Source: Mycobacterium sp.
Lineage (GTDB): Bacteria > Actinomycetota > Actinomycetes > Mycobacteriales > Mycobacteriaceae
Assembly: GCA_021732005.1 (NCBI GenBank)
Contig: JAKFVT010000053.1
Location: 62,001-126,000 of the forward strand
Direction of reading: 5' to 3'
DNA length: 64,000 bases
A program made the translations under genes and the position numbers. Under the pieces are notes generated by a model that was given only the letters and a program-made list of their open reading frames with translations, searched no databases and was not told where the DNA came from. Shown here in pieces: positions 8,968 through 16,723 of this stretch (position 1 is the stretch's first letter; every line of letters begins with the position of its first letter).

Positions 8968-9924
8968 TCAGTCCGGCATAGTCCAGCGCGACAGCAACTC
9001 GGCCGCTTCCCTACCGAGTTCGCCGATCACGTCGGCGGCAGTCCGAACCGCGGTCAGCGCCCCGACGCCCTGGCCGGCGTTGATCGGCGACCGGGTGAAG
9101 TCCTCGGCAGCAATGGCTTGGGCCAGCTCCGCAGCCGCATCGGCGTCAAGTGAGCCTTCGTCACCTTCCCAACGATCGCTGAAGGCGTTGCGCAACACAC
9201 GTTCTGGAAGCGAAGGCGGCCACGCGTAGCCCAGCGCGACGTCGAAAACGCGGGTGGTGACGGTGTCGGTTCCGTTGGCTGCCAACAGCTGGGCGCGCGT
9301 CGCGTCGGACAGCAGCGACTCTGTGCACGCCGTGAAGGCGGTCCCGAGCCAGGCCCCCGACGCACCGGCTGCCAGCACAGCGGCCACCCCGCGACCCGAC
9401 GAGATCCCGCCGGCCGCCAGCACCGGAACCGTCAGGCGGTCGAGAAGTTCAGTAAGCAACGGCAACGTGCCGACCAGCGGCCGACCATGTCCGCCACCCT
9501 CATAACCGCGGGCGATCACAACGTCCACGCCGGCGTCGACGGCACGCCGTGCGGTGACCAGGTCGGGAACCTGGGTTGCGGCGAGCACACCTACCTCGTG
9601 CGCTCGGCTCACCCACTCCCACCGGTCACCGAAGCTGACGCACAGCAGCGAGGGACGGGCGGCCAACGCACTGTCGAGCAGGTCCGGCTGGCCGGCCGCC
9701 ACCCAGTCGACCAAGCCAATACCGAAGGGCCGATTCAGTTTCGACACATGCGGAAGTTCCGCCGCGAGCCTCTCGGCGGTCGCCGAGCTCCCCATCCCGA
9801 TCATGCCGAGGCCGCCGGCGGTGGACACCGCGGCCGCCAGGGCACCACCGGCGGCGCCACCCATCGGGGCGTTGACGATCGGCAGGTCGATTCCCATCGC
9901 GCGGGACCAGTCCGTCGACAGCAC
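8968..9924 (-). CDS. FMN-dependent nitronate monooxygenase / 2-nitropropane dioxygenase family
   Basis: 318 residues. The fold is an FMN TIM barrel: IVNAPMGGAAGGALAAAVSTAGGLGMIG at the N-terminus, the VVIARGYEGGGHG phosphate-binding region in the middle and LAAGGISSGRGVAAVLAAGASGAWLGTAF. The His in GGGHG occupies the position of the catalytic base in nitronate monooxygenases. Mycobacteria carry several members, many of unknown substrate. It is followed on the same strand, upstream in transcription, by the MFS gene with an 11-bp gap, so the transporter and this enzyme are probably co-transcribed. Confidence 0.88.
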   Translation of the reverse strand: MLSTDWSRAMGIDLPIVNAPMGGAAGGALAAAVSTAGGLGMIGMGSSATAERLAAELPHVSKLNRPFGIGLVDWVAAGQPDLLDSALAARPSLLCVSFGDRWEWVSRAHEVGVLAATQVPDLVTARRAVDAGVDVVIARGYEGGGHGRPLVGTLPLLTELLDRLTVPVLAAGGISSGRGVAAVLAAGASGAWLGTAFTACTESLLSDATRAQLLAANGTDTVTTRVFDVALGYAWPPSLPERVLRNAFSDRWEGDEGSLDADAAAELAQAIAAEDFTRSPINAGQGVGALTAVRTAADVIGELGREAAELLSRWTMPD

Positions 9925-9935
9925 TGCTCATCTCC

Positions 9936-11156
9936 TCAGACGTAGCGGTTGCGACCGGCCAGCACGCCCATGACCATCTGCACCACGTACACACCGAGCA
10001 CCATCATCCACGGCACCGTCCAACCACCGGTCACGTCATGGAGCGTGCCGAACAGGAAGGGGCCGATGCCGGCCAGCAGATAGCCGAAGCCCTGCGCCAT
10101 TGCCGACAGCTGCACGGTGTCCTCCGGGGTACGCGCACGCAACGCAATCACGGTCAACGCCAAGGAGAACACGCTCATCCCGATGCCGACCAGCACACTC
10201 CACAGCAGCGGACTGAAGTCCGGCGCGACCAGCAACCCGACAACACCGGCGAAACCACACGCCCCGAGGCCGGCGATCCAGCCACTCTGGTGGGTGGCAC
10301 GCGCCGCCATCGGCGCCAGGACCAGGCTGATCGGCACGGCGATCACCGAGAGCAGCCCGACGAGCAGACCCGCCGAGGTCTTGCTCACCCCGCTGTCGAT
10401 GAACACCTCGGGCAGCCAGCCCATCATGATGTAGGCGAGCAGCGATTGCGTTCCGAAGAACAGGGTCACCGTCCATGCCAAGGGATTCCGGATCAGTGAC
10501 CGGCGGCCGCCGGACTCGGTGGAGTCGGCGGGACTCTCGACCCGGCGCGCGGCGATCAGCCACACCACCAACGCCACGACGGCCAGCACGGCCCACGCGC
10601 CCAACGCGGGGCGCCATCCGCCGGAGATGTTCTCCAGAGGTGGGGTGACGGCGGAACCCAGCGCGCCTCCGCCCTGCAGGGCTGCGGTGTAGATGCCGGT
10701 CATCAGTCCGAGCTGGGCGGGGAACGACGTCTTGATCACCACCGGGATCAAGACGTTGATGACGGCGATGCCCGCGGTCGCGACCAGGGTTCCGCCGATG
10801 ACCACGTACGGTCCGTCGAGCACGCGGACCAGCAGTCCGACGATCAGCGTGGCCAGGGCCAGGCTGATGGATCGGCCGAGGCCGAATCGGCGGGACAGCG
10901 CCGCGGAAGCCAATCCCGCTCCGGCGAAGCATAATCCGGGCAGCGTGGTCAGGACGCCGGCCCAGACCGCGGAGGCACCGAGGGCGCGCTGCATGTCGCC
11001 GAGTACCGGCCCGATGCTGGTGACGGCGGGGCGCAGGTTGAGCGCGGTGAGGATGACCGCGACGATCAGGACCGCGCCGCCGGCGGCCCGCCCGACGGCA
11101 GGCACTTCACAGGCGCCGTCCAGTTCGAGGCTCAGGTCGTGCTCGTAGCGGCTCAC
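9936..11156 (-). CDS. MFS transporter of the CynX/NimT type
   Basis: 406 residues with about twelve hydrophobic segments. After a short acidic N-terminus comes AVILTALNLRPAVTSIGPVLGD, the typical first helix of CynX/NimT (cyanate or 2-nitroimidazole) transporters. Next come LTTLPGLCFAGAGLASAALSRRFGLGRS (the A-like motif) and repeat halves separated by a charged loop around residues 205-215. Substrate unknown. It is divergent from a FadR-type regulator 48 bp away, a common arrangement in which the regulator controls the transporter. Confidence 0.87.
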   Translation of the reverse strand: MSRYEHDLSLELDGACEVPAVGRAAGGAVLIVAVILTALNLRPAVTSIGPVLGDMQRALGASAVWAGVLTTLPGLCFAGAGLASAALSRRFGLGRSISLALATLIVGLLVRVLDGPYVVIGGTLVATAGIAVINVLIPVVIKTSFPAQLGLMTGIYTAALQGGGALGSAVTPPLENISGGWRPALGAWAVLAVVALVVWLIAARRVESPADSTESGGRRSLIRNPLAWTVTLFFGTQSLLAYIMMGWLPEVFIDSGVSKTSAGLLVGLLSVIAVPISLVLAPMAARATHQSGWIAGLGACGFAGVVGLLVAPDFSPLLWSVLVGIGMSVFSLALTVIALRARTPEDTVQLSAMAQGFGYLLAGIGPFLFGTLHDVTGGWTVPWMMVLGVYVVQMVMGVLAGRNRYV

Positions 11157-11204
11157 CGCGCTATCGTGTCATACATCCCATGATCGGATGAAAAGGGTTT
11201 TTCG

Positions 11205-11885
11205 ATGCCGTTAGCCGCTGCGCGCCCCTCCGGGCTGGTCGACCATGCCATCGACCAGCTGAGGCAGTCGATCACGACTGGTGAATGGCCGGTCGGAACA
11301 CGGATCCCCACCGAGCCGAACTTGGCGACGGCGCTCGGCGTCGGCCGTAATACCGTGCGGGAAGCAGTCCGCGCACTGGCCCATAGCGGCATCCTCGAAG
11401 TCCGTCGGGGCGACGGGACTTACGTTCGGGCCACCAGCGAGATCTCCGGCGCCCTGAGCCGGCTGTGCGGGTCGAAGCTGCGTGAGGTGCTACAGGTGCG
11501 CCGGTGCCTCGAGGTCGAGGGGGCGCGACTGGCCGCCGCGGCCCGCACCGACGACGACCTCGCCGAGCTTCGGGAATTGCTCGCCCGGCGTGATGCTCTG
11601 CACGGCGGCGCCGATCGGTCCGAATTCTCCCGGGCCGACGCGCAGTTGCATTTCGCGGTCGTCCGCGCATCACACAACGCGGTGCTCATAGAGCTGTACC
11701 GCGGATTGACCGAGGCAGTCACCGACAGTGTTGCCATCACCAGCACGATGGACCCGCATGTCGGCCACGCCGCACTGATCGAGGCCATTGCCGAGCAGGA
11801 CACCGATCGGGCCGGAACCGAAGCCGGGCACTTCCTCGACGAACTCATCGGTGAGCTTCCAGCCCAAGGCATTTCGGACCGCTAG
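11205..11885 (+). CDS. GntR-family regulator, FadR subfamily
   Basis: 226 residues from ATG 11205. The N-terminal winged helix reads GEWPVGTRIPTEPNLATALGVGRNTVREAVRALAHSGILEVRRGDGTYV, which is the GntR signature. The C-terminal all-helical FCD ligand-binding domain follows (QVRRCLEVEGARLAAA, ADAQLHFAVVRASHN, MDPHVGHAALIEAI). The Asp/His residues of the last two blocks are typical FCD metal ligands, so the effector is probably a carboxylate. The 48-bp gap to the divergent MFS gene must hold its operator; I see no clean palindrome there. Its stop overlaps the convergent lipoprotein gene by 4 bp. Confidence 0.9.
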   Translation: MPLAAARPSGLVDHAIDQLRQSITTGEWPVGTRIPTEPNLATALGVGRNTVREAVRALAHSGILEVRRGDGTYVRATSEISGALSRLCGSKLREVLQVRRCLEVEGARLAAAARTDDDLAELRELLARRDALHGGADRSEFSRADAQLHFAVVRASHNAVLIELYRGLTEAVTDSVAITSTMDPHVGHAALIEAIAEQDTDRAGTEAGHFLDELIGELPAQGISDR

Positions 11886-12484
11886 AGACCGTTCTTGATG
11901 GCGGCGGCTTGTTTTTGACCCAGCTGGGTGACGAATTCCGGGGGCGGGAAGAAGTCGGCGGGCGCGTCGAAGTCGATCGTGACGAAGGCTCTTCCCTCGG
12001 TGAAGAGCAATACCGTCTTCCCCCGCGATTTGTCAGGTGTGTTCCCCTCGATTGTCGTACCGCCGGTGCCGACGTCAGCGGGTTTGGGCACCCCCTTTAC
12101 CGAGTTGCCCAGTGCGTTCTTCGCCGTTTCGAGAGCACTAGCCGCGGTGGCGGGATCCGGGAAGACCAAGACGGTGTCGGTGATGACACGTGAATTCTCC
12201 GGACCGCTGAACGTGATCGCTGCGCCTGGCTTGCCATCCGGGTTCGAAATGGGCGGCGCAGCGGTAAACGTCATCGGCGCCTCGATATCGGTCGGCTTGA
12301 TCAAGAGTTTCGTGTAATCGACCGGCTGCGCCGGATTCGGCGCCACGGCACTACTTGTGGCCGACGACGACGATGAACCCGACGTGTGCGACGGCGAACT
12401 CGAGTTGCCGCTACAGCCAGCTGACAACACCACCAGCGCCACGACTGCGCCCACACCGGCGGCAGCCCTCGGAGCGATCCACAT
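11882..12484 (-). CDS. Lipoprotein of unknown function
   Basis: 200 residues starting at the ATG at 12484, preceded by an AAGGAG ribosome site; a longer frame exists but lacks a signal. The N-terminus (IAPRAAAGVGAVVALVVLSAGC) is a type II signal peptide with lipobox LSAGC. A Ser/Thr-rich linker follows. The remaining 130 or so residues form a soluble domain (YTKLLIKPTDIEAPMTF, FPDPATAASALETAKNALG, LLFTEGRAFVTIDFDAP), in the style of mycobacterial Lpq/Lpp lipoproteins that resemble the LpqN group. No enzymatic motif is visible. It is convergent with the FadR-type gene. Confidence 0.8.
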   Translation of the reverse strand: MWIAPRAAAGVGAVVALVVLSAGCSGNSSSPSHTSGSSSSSATSSAVAPNPAQPVDYTKLLIKPTDIEAPMTFTAAPPISNPDGKPGAAITFSGPENSRVITDTVLVFPDPATAASALETAKNALGNSVKGVPKPADVGTGGTTIEGNTPDKSRGKTVLLFTEGRAFVTIDFDAPADFFPPPEFVTQLGQKQAAAIKNGL

Positions 12485-12573
12485 GCGTCGGCTCTCCTTT
12501 TCTAGACCACCCAACGGCGGAATCGATTATGCGCTGAACGGATTCGGCTTCCAGCGAGGCGGGGGGTGGGTCA

Positions 12574-12951
12574 CTAGTCGTAGTAGCGAGCCTCGATGAC
12601 GTTGCCGTCCGGGTCAGGGAAGTACATGCCTTCCGGTCCCCAGCCGCGGGCACCGAACGTCGGCGCCAGCCGGTCGCTGGTGTCGATCCCTTCGGCCTGC
12701 AGACGTTGATCGAGGGCGTCGTACTCGGCTTTGGTCATGGCCAGGCACACGTGGTTGACGCGGTGGTGGGTACCGCCGTTGTCCGGCGACAGGTCGATGA
12801 TCGAGTCGGCTGAGACCCGCACGCTCGGGAATGGCGCCTCGCCGGTGCGGAACTCATCGAAGCGAACCGGCTCGAGTCCGACGACGCGCGTGTAGAAGTC
12901 CATGGCGACGGCGGGATCCTTGGTCCACAGCACCACATGGTCGAGCCGCAT
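12574..12951 (-). CDS. VOC-family protein next to the island left junction
   Basis: 125 residues from the ATG at 12951. The N-terminal module starts MRLDHVVLWTKDPAVAMDFYTRVVGLEPV and the second module contains HHRVNHVCLAMTKAEYDAL, ending MYFPDPDGNVIEARYYD. These are standard glyoxalase/vicinal-oxygen-chelate landmarks, with candidate metal ligands His4, the His in VNHV and the Glu in VIEAR. The start codon lies only 22 bp from the direct repeat that marks the island edge. Before insertion this gene probably followed the tRNA-Val gene directly. Confidence 0.87.
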   Translation of the reverse strand: MRLDHVVLWTKDPAVAMDFYTRVVGLEPVRFDEFRTGEAPFPSVRVSADSIIDLSPDNGGTHHRVNHVCLAMTKAEYDALDQRLQAEGIDTSDRLAPTFGARGWGPEGMYFPDPDGNVIEARYYD

Positions 12952-12973
12952 GATGCGGATGCTACGGAAAATC

Positions 12974-13019
12974 TTGGTGGGCGCGGACGGTATCGAACCG
13001 CCGACCGCTGGTGTGTAAA
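12974..13019. repeat. att direct repeat, left copy
   Basis: Identical over 46 bp to the 3' half of the tRNA-Val gene at 23904-23949, covering the anticodon-loop edge, variable region, T-arm, acceptor strand and encoded CCA. The bases immediately outside differ on both sides. Only this half of the tRNA is present here, so it is not a functional tRNA gene. Confidence 0.9.
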
Positions 13020-13435
13020 TGGTTTTTCGACGTATTCGTGGCGTCTCGTCCGATGTGTTGAATGCGAATCTGTGCAAGTCAGCGCGTCGCAGCCGTCTCA
13101 TGGCGTCGACGGGCTATCACCTGTTTTTGTCCGTCTTGGCACACTCTCGGCACAACGCGGGTTTGCATTCTTATGTCGTCAGAACCTTTGGCTATCGGTG
13201 GTCGCCGGCCACAGGCAGCGAGATTGACCGAGGCACCATCGGCCGAGCACTTAGGCGTTGCACACGGCCGATACCGTCTCGGAACGCTCGCTCGTAGGCC
13301 AGCCAGTCGCGGCCCCAATCTTTTGCCGACTGGATAAGCGACGAACGTCCTGATCAGAATCCGGTCGATTGTCCGGCGGGACATCGGCTAGCTCAGCTAT
13401 GCTTTGGCTCCCAGCCCGGGGAGGGGCTATTAAAA
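13020..13435. other. Non-coding stretch at the left end of the island
   Basis: 416 bp without a convincing gene. It holds one copy of an imperfect 29-bp repeat shared with the right end of the island (13135-13163). A TANNNT hexamer (TATGCT, 13398-13403) could be a -10 element for the Excalibur gene, but no -35 fits. The short frames here have no ribosome sites and look like noise. Confidence 0.5.
13135..13163. repeat. Imperfect repeat near island left end
   Basis: Matches 23826-23854 at 26 of 29 positions in the same orientation. Its core, GGCACACTCT-n-GGCACAACG, is itself an internal near-repeat of GGCACA. One copy lies about 116 bp inside the left att repeat, the other about 50 bp inside the right one. 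The arrangement fits integrase arm-type sites left in attL and attR, though no binding protein is identified. Confidence 0.45.
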
Positions 13436-13729
13436 ATGGGAGTTTTGTTGATCCGGGGAATACTTCTAGCGGCCATTTCCTCCGTCGTTGTGGTGACAGC
13501 TCCACCACTCCCTGCGGCAGCAAGTCCGGCTCCGGCTCCTGCGCCGGAAGCGATGAGCGCTACAGCACCCCAAGGTATGAATGTGCCGGTTCCGCTGAAC
13601 ACCAGCGGCTGCTATTGGACCAACTGCACGCAGGCGCATCAGAACGGCGAAGGTGACATTCCGCAGGGCAGCGCACACTCTTGCTCGAAGCAGGATCGAG
13701 ACGGTGACGGCATAGCCCGCGAGTGGTGA
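13436..13729 (+). CDS. Exported Excalibur-type calcium-binding domain protein
   Basis: 97 residues from ATG 13436, with a G-rich ribosome site about ten bases upstream. The first 30 or so residues form a signal peptide (LLIRGILLAAISSVVVVTA, cleavage near AAAS), followed by an Ala/Pro linker. The C-terminal 40 residues resemble the Excalibur domain: paired Cys (CYWTNCTQAH ... SCSKQ) and the Asp loop DRDGDGIARE. In canonical Excalibur domains this loop ends in ACE; here the last Cys is replaced by Arg, while an extra Cys sits before it. Calcium binding at the cell surface is expected from the family. It is the first gene of the island. Confidence 0.72.
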   Translation: MGVLLIRGILLAAISSVVVVTAPPLPAAASPAPAPAPEAMSATAPQGMNVPVPLNTSGCYWTNCTQAHQNGEGDIPQGSAHSCSKQDRDGDGIAREW

Positions 13730-13831
13730 TCCAGTAATAGAAATTCGCCGCCACATCGTCCGCTCTTGCTAGACAAGCCGGAGCGGGAGAATCCCGCTGG
13801 ACGATAAGCGCTTCGACTGCACGGGGGGAAA

Positions 13832-14506
13832 GTGACTGCACCAACGCCGCCGGGCTGGTACGCGGATCCATCGGGCTCCGGGCGGCAGATGTACTGGGAT
13901 GGTCGGGCATGGGCTATGCCCCAGGCCCCGATACCGCCCAAAAAGAATTCCAACGGCGGCAAGGTCGTCTTGACCATCATCGGGGTCCTAATTGTTCTTT
14001 TCGCCATCGGGAAGTGTGGTGCGAGCGGTGAGAAGACCCTGAGCTCAGGGTCGAACACGTCGAGTCATTCCGCAACAGGTTCGGCCGCCGCCCCGGCCAA
14101 ACCAGCAAGCCCGACCGCCGCACCCGCCGGGTCGGCAGTGCGGGACGGGAAGTTCGAATTTCAGGTGTTAAGTGTGGCCCGCGCTCAACAGGCAGGCGAT
14201 CCCAGCAACCAGTTCGAGACCGTGCAAGCGCAAGGCGAATTCATAATCGTGACCATGTCGGTCACCAACGTCGGCGACCGAGCGCAATCGTACTTCGGTA
14301 CCAACCAAAAGCTATTCGACACTGCAGGCCGCCAGTACGAGGCCAACAGCGCGGCTGACATGTGGGCGAACAAAGGCACCGGTGATATAAACCCAGGCAA
14401 CTCCATTCGTGTCAAGGCGGCCTTCGACGTACCACCCGGGACGCAACCCGCCGAGTTGGAGCTCCACGACTCGATGTTCTCAGGCGGCGTGAAGGTTCAT
14501 CTCTGA
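13832..14506 (+). CDS. DUF2510 membrane protein with DUF4352-like external domain
   Basis: 224 residues from GTG 13832 with a GGGGGGA ribosome site. Residues 1-30 are a DUF2510 module (PPGWYADPSGSGRQMYWDGRAW). A single transmembrane helix follows (VVLTIIGVLIVLFAIG, about 50-66), then a Ser/Ala/Pro-rich linker. The final 120 residues form an immunoglobulin-like domain resembling DUF4352 (FQVLSVARAQQAG, FIIVTMSVTNVGDRAQSYF, LFDTAGRQYEANS, VKAAFDVPPG). Topology is probably N-in, C-out. In actinobacteria such proteins are abundant and mostly uncharacterised. Its position ahead of the VWA-PP2C-kinase operon suggests an envelope sensor or accessory protein, but that is inference. Confidence 0.8.
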   Translation: MTAPTPPGWYADPSGSGRQMYWDGRAWAMPQAPIPPKKNSNGGKVVLTIIGVLIVLFAIGKCGASGEKTLSSGSNTSSHSATGSAAAPAKPASPTAAPAGSAVRDGKFEFQVLSVARAQQAGDPSNQFETVQAQGEFIIVTMSVTNVGDRAQSYFGTNQKLFDTAGRQYEANSAADMWANKGTGDINPGNSIRVKAAFDVPPGTQPAELELHDSMFSGGVKVHL

Positions 14507-14681
14507 CTCCAGGACGCGCAATGGGGAGACAAGTCATCAGTTGGTTGACCAGATTCGCCGATCGCCTTGCATGGCAGCAAACCACTCACGTTTACATGTC
14601 ATCACTCACCGCGTGCCCGCCGGGTGAACACCAGGCTTGCATTGACGTCGAACGATAACCGTGTCGGACTAATTGAGACCT

Positions 14682-14689
14682 GCTAATCT
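14682..14689 (+). promoter_or_regulatory. Possible extended -10 promoter ahead of the triad
   Basis: TGcTAATCT fits an extended mycobacterial -10 (TANNNT with upstream TG) 73 bp before the VWA start codon. No good -35 is seen at the usual distance. The 255-bp gap before the VWA gene makes an operon promoter here plausible. Confidence 0.3.
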
Positions 14690-14761
14690 TTCGCGTAGGC
14701 GTAGCAGTGGAAGTTGCTCTTAGCTGGAAGTGCAGTTTCGTCGGGAAAATGGGAGGCCAAG

Positions 14762-15427
14762 GTGGAACCGCAGGGTACGATACTGCCGGTGTATTTCGTT
14801 GCGGACGAGTCGGGTTCAATGACGAGCAACATTGCTGAGCTCAACAATGGCCTCATGTCGCTGCAGGACGCGCTGCAAAAGGAATCGTTTGCTGCGGCGA
14901 AGGTCCGCTTCTCGGTCATAGGGTTCTCCGACAGTGCTCGTACCCATCTCGAACCGGCGGATTTGAGGTCGCTGCCGACAATGCCGACGCTGCAAGCCGC
15001 AGGCATGACCTCGTACGCGGCCGCTTTCAACGAGCTGGCTCGAAGAATCTCCGTTGACGTGCCGGCACTGAAGGCGCAGGGATACGCCGTGAATCGACCA
15101 AGCGTGTTCTTCCTGACGGACGGCCAGCCCAACGTGGGCGACGACTGGCAGAGTGCACGAGCTAGCCTGCTGGCTCAGCATGCTCGGCCGAATATCTTGG
15201 CGTTTGGTATCGGAGAAAGCGACGCCGCCACCATCGTAGAAATTGCAACTAAGCCCGAGTACGCCTTTAAGGCTGCTCACGGAACTGACACCGGAAAGGC
15301 AATTTCAGAGTTCATCACGTCGCTGACACAATCCGTGATTAGCTCTGGCCAGGCGTTGGCATCCGGAGCGGCTGAGTTGCAGATGGAAAAGCCGGAGGGA
15401 TTCTCTCTCGCTGTAGATATCCTCTGA
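14762..15427 (+). CDS. TerY-like VWA-domain protein
   Basis: 221 residues from GTG 14762, chosen because a GGGAGG ribosome site lies just upstream and the VWA fold starts there (ILPVYFVADESGSM); the frame is open further up. The MIDAS motif DxSxS is intact (Asp15, Ser17, Ser19). The supporting Thr/Ser is in GMTSYAAAF, and the second metal Asp is in FFLTDGQPNVGDDW. The whole protein is one cytoplasmic VWA domain with no signal peptide, as in TerY. It is 17 bp before a PP2C phosphatase and part of the VWA-PP2C-kinase order known as the TerY-P triad. In that model the metal-dependent VWA protein is a phospho-regulated partner. Confidence 0.88.
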   Translation: MEPQGTILPVYFVADESGSMTSNIAELNNGLMSLQDALQKESFAAAKVRFSVIGFSDSARTHLEPADLRSLPTMPTLQAAGMTSYAAAFNELARRISVDVPALKAQGYAVNRPSVFFLTDGQPNVGDDWQSARASLLAQHARPNILAFGIGESDAATIVEIATKPEYAFKAAHGTDTGKAISEFITSLTQSVISSGQALASGAAELQMEKPEGFSLAVDIL

Positions 15428-15444
15428 CGGCCTGGCCTAAAATC

Positions 15445-16680
15445 ATGTCCGCCTTTCGCGGCCCTGGGTCACGTCGACACGGAAACGCTCGCCGGACCAA
15501 AGATCCGAGCCAACACGATGCCGACAGCACCGAACCAATGCCGACGGAGAGCGTATCGATCGAAATTTGGCATGCGGCAGCATCTGATCGAATCGACCGC
15601 GATATCGCGGGCAGTGTTGTGCCTGATCCCGACGATCAGTTGACGCAGAATTTTCGCCAGATAGACGCTACCTACCCAGACGAAAACCCAAGAGCAAACG
15701 AGCAGGCCACAACACCGATTGACTCTGCCTTCGTGGATACCGAGCAGCCGCAACTCCACCCACCTGTTGCAGAGGTAGTTGGTCCTGTTCATGTCCCCCA
15801 GATCGTCATCGGAACAGCGTCTCCTGATGTCGAGCCGAAGGCCACAGGGGAGGATTTTAGGAGCTTTCCGTATAGACCAGACACCGCCGTCGACGGCTGG
15901 TCTTCTGAACGACTAACGATCCGCGGCGCTTCGCTTCGCGGCCACTTTCACCGCTACAACGGAGCACCGCGCCAAGACGAGTTTGCAGTCCATAAGTTGG
16001 CAGATGGACGCGTTGTTGCCCTTGTAGCAGATGGTGTTTCACAATCGCTTCAATCGCACCTTGGAGCTACCGCTGCGGTTCGCGCCGCAGCGCGTTGGCT
16101 TGAGTCGAACGTTCCGCCGCGTACCCGCGAGACAGACTGGCTCGCGATGGTTAAGGACGCCGCGTGGGCACTTGCCGAGCAGGCGCGCGCAACGTTCAAA
16201 CTTGAAAGTCCCGACCCGAAGGTGGCGCTAGAACACATGTCGACGACGCTTTTATGCGCCATAGTCGATCCTGTGGATGCAGAGCGCTTGAAGGCTCACA
16301 TTGTAGGCGTCGGCGATTCTGGCGCCTGGATGCTTCGGGACGACGAGTTCATCCCCCTACTAGGCGGCAAATCGATAGGAGGCAGCGACATATCATCTTC
16401 GGCGGTGGCCGGGTTGCCACAAGTGCCTATTCACCTGGAAGCCGTAGAGATCGAAATTGGTTCGAGTGATATTTTGCTGCTGGGGACGGATGGCTTCGGC
16501 GACCCCTTGGGCAATGGGTCGGGCGGTGTAGGAAATCTTTTTAGGGAGTTGTTCAATCAACCAAAACCGCCTTCGCTTATCGAGTTCGCCCATGCATTGG
16601 ACTTTAGCCGCGAGACCTTTGACGACGATCGCACCCTCGTGGCGATAGTTCCACGAGTCTCGCTCGACCGTACCCAGTGA
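15445..16680 (+). CDS. PP2C-type Ser/Thr protein phosphatase (PP2C_2-like)
   Basis: 411 residues from ATG 15445. About 150 N-terminal residues are polar and low in predicted order. The phosphatase domain then begins (LRGHFHRYNGAPRQDEFAV). Metal-coordinating motifs are readable: RQDEF near 177, LVADGVSQS near 193-201, VGVGDSGAWML near 285, LLGTDGFGDPL near 346 and DDRTLVAI near 398. All key Asp residues of the PP2C fold appear present, so it should be an active Mn/Mg-dependent phosphatase. No membrane segment. Together with the downstream kinase and upstream VWA protein it forms the reversible-phosphorylation core of the island. Confidence 0.88.
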   Translation: MSAFRGPGSRRHGNARRTKDPSQHDADSTEPMPTESVSIEIWHAAASDRIDRDIAGSVVPDPDDQLTQNFRQIDATYPDENPRANEQATTPIDSAFVDTEQPQLHPPVAEVVGPVHVPQIVIGTASPDVEPKATGEDFRSFPYRPDTAVDGWSSERLTIRGASLRGHFHRYNGAPRQDEFAVHKLADGRVVALVADGVSQSLQSHLGATAAVRAAARWLESNVPPRTRETDWLAMVKDAAWALAEQARATFKLESPDPKVALEHMSTTLLCAIVDPVDAERLKAHIVGVGDSGAWMLRDDEFIPLLGGKSIGGSDISSSAVAGLPQVPIHLEAVEIEIGSSDILLLGTDGFGDPLGNGSGGVGNLFRELFNQPKPPSLIEFAHALDFSRETFDDDRTLVAIVPRVSLDRTQ

Positions 16681-16723
16681 GGCAAAGAGTGCCACCATTG
16701 CGATTCCCGGACAGGCGTTCATA

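Noticed and set aside
12974-13019. A second tRNA-Val gene at the left junction
   Set aside because: Only the 3' half is present; the D-arm and 5' acceptor strand are missing.
13079-13384. Minus-strand 101-residue frame as an integrase remnant at the left junction
   Set aside because: I looked for tyrosine-recombinase motifs (R...HxLRH...Y) and found none; the translation is basic noise.
14521-14658. 45-residue plus-strand ORF between the DUF2510 and VWA genes
   Set aside because: An ATG follows closely after the previous stop, but the ribosome site is weak and the peptide has no recognisable feature; not enough support.
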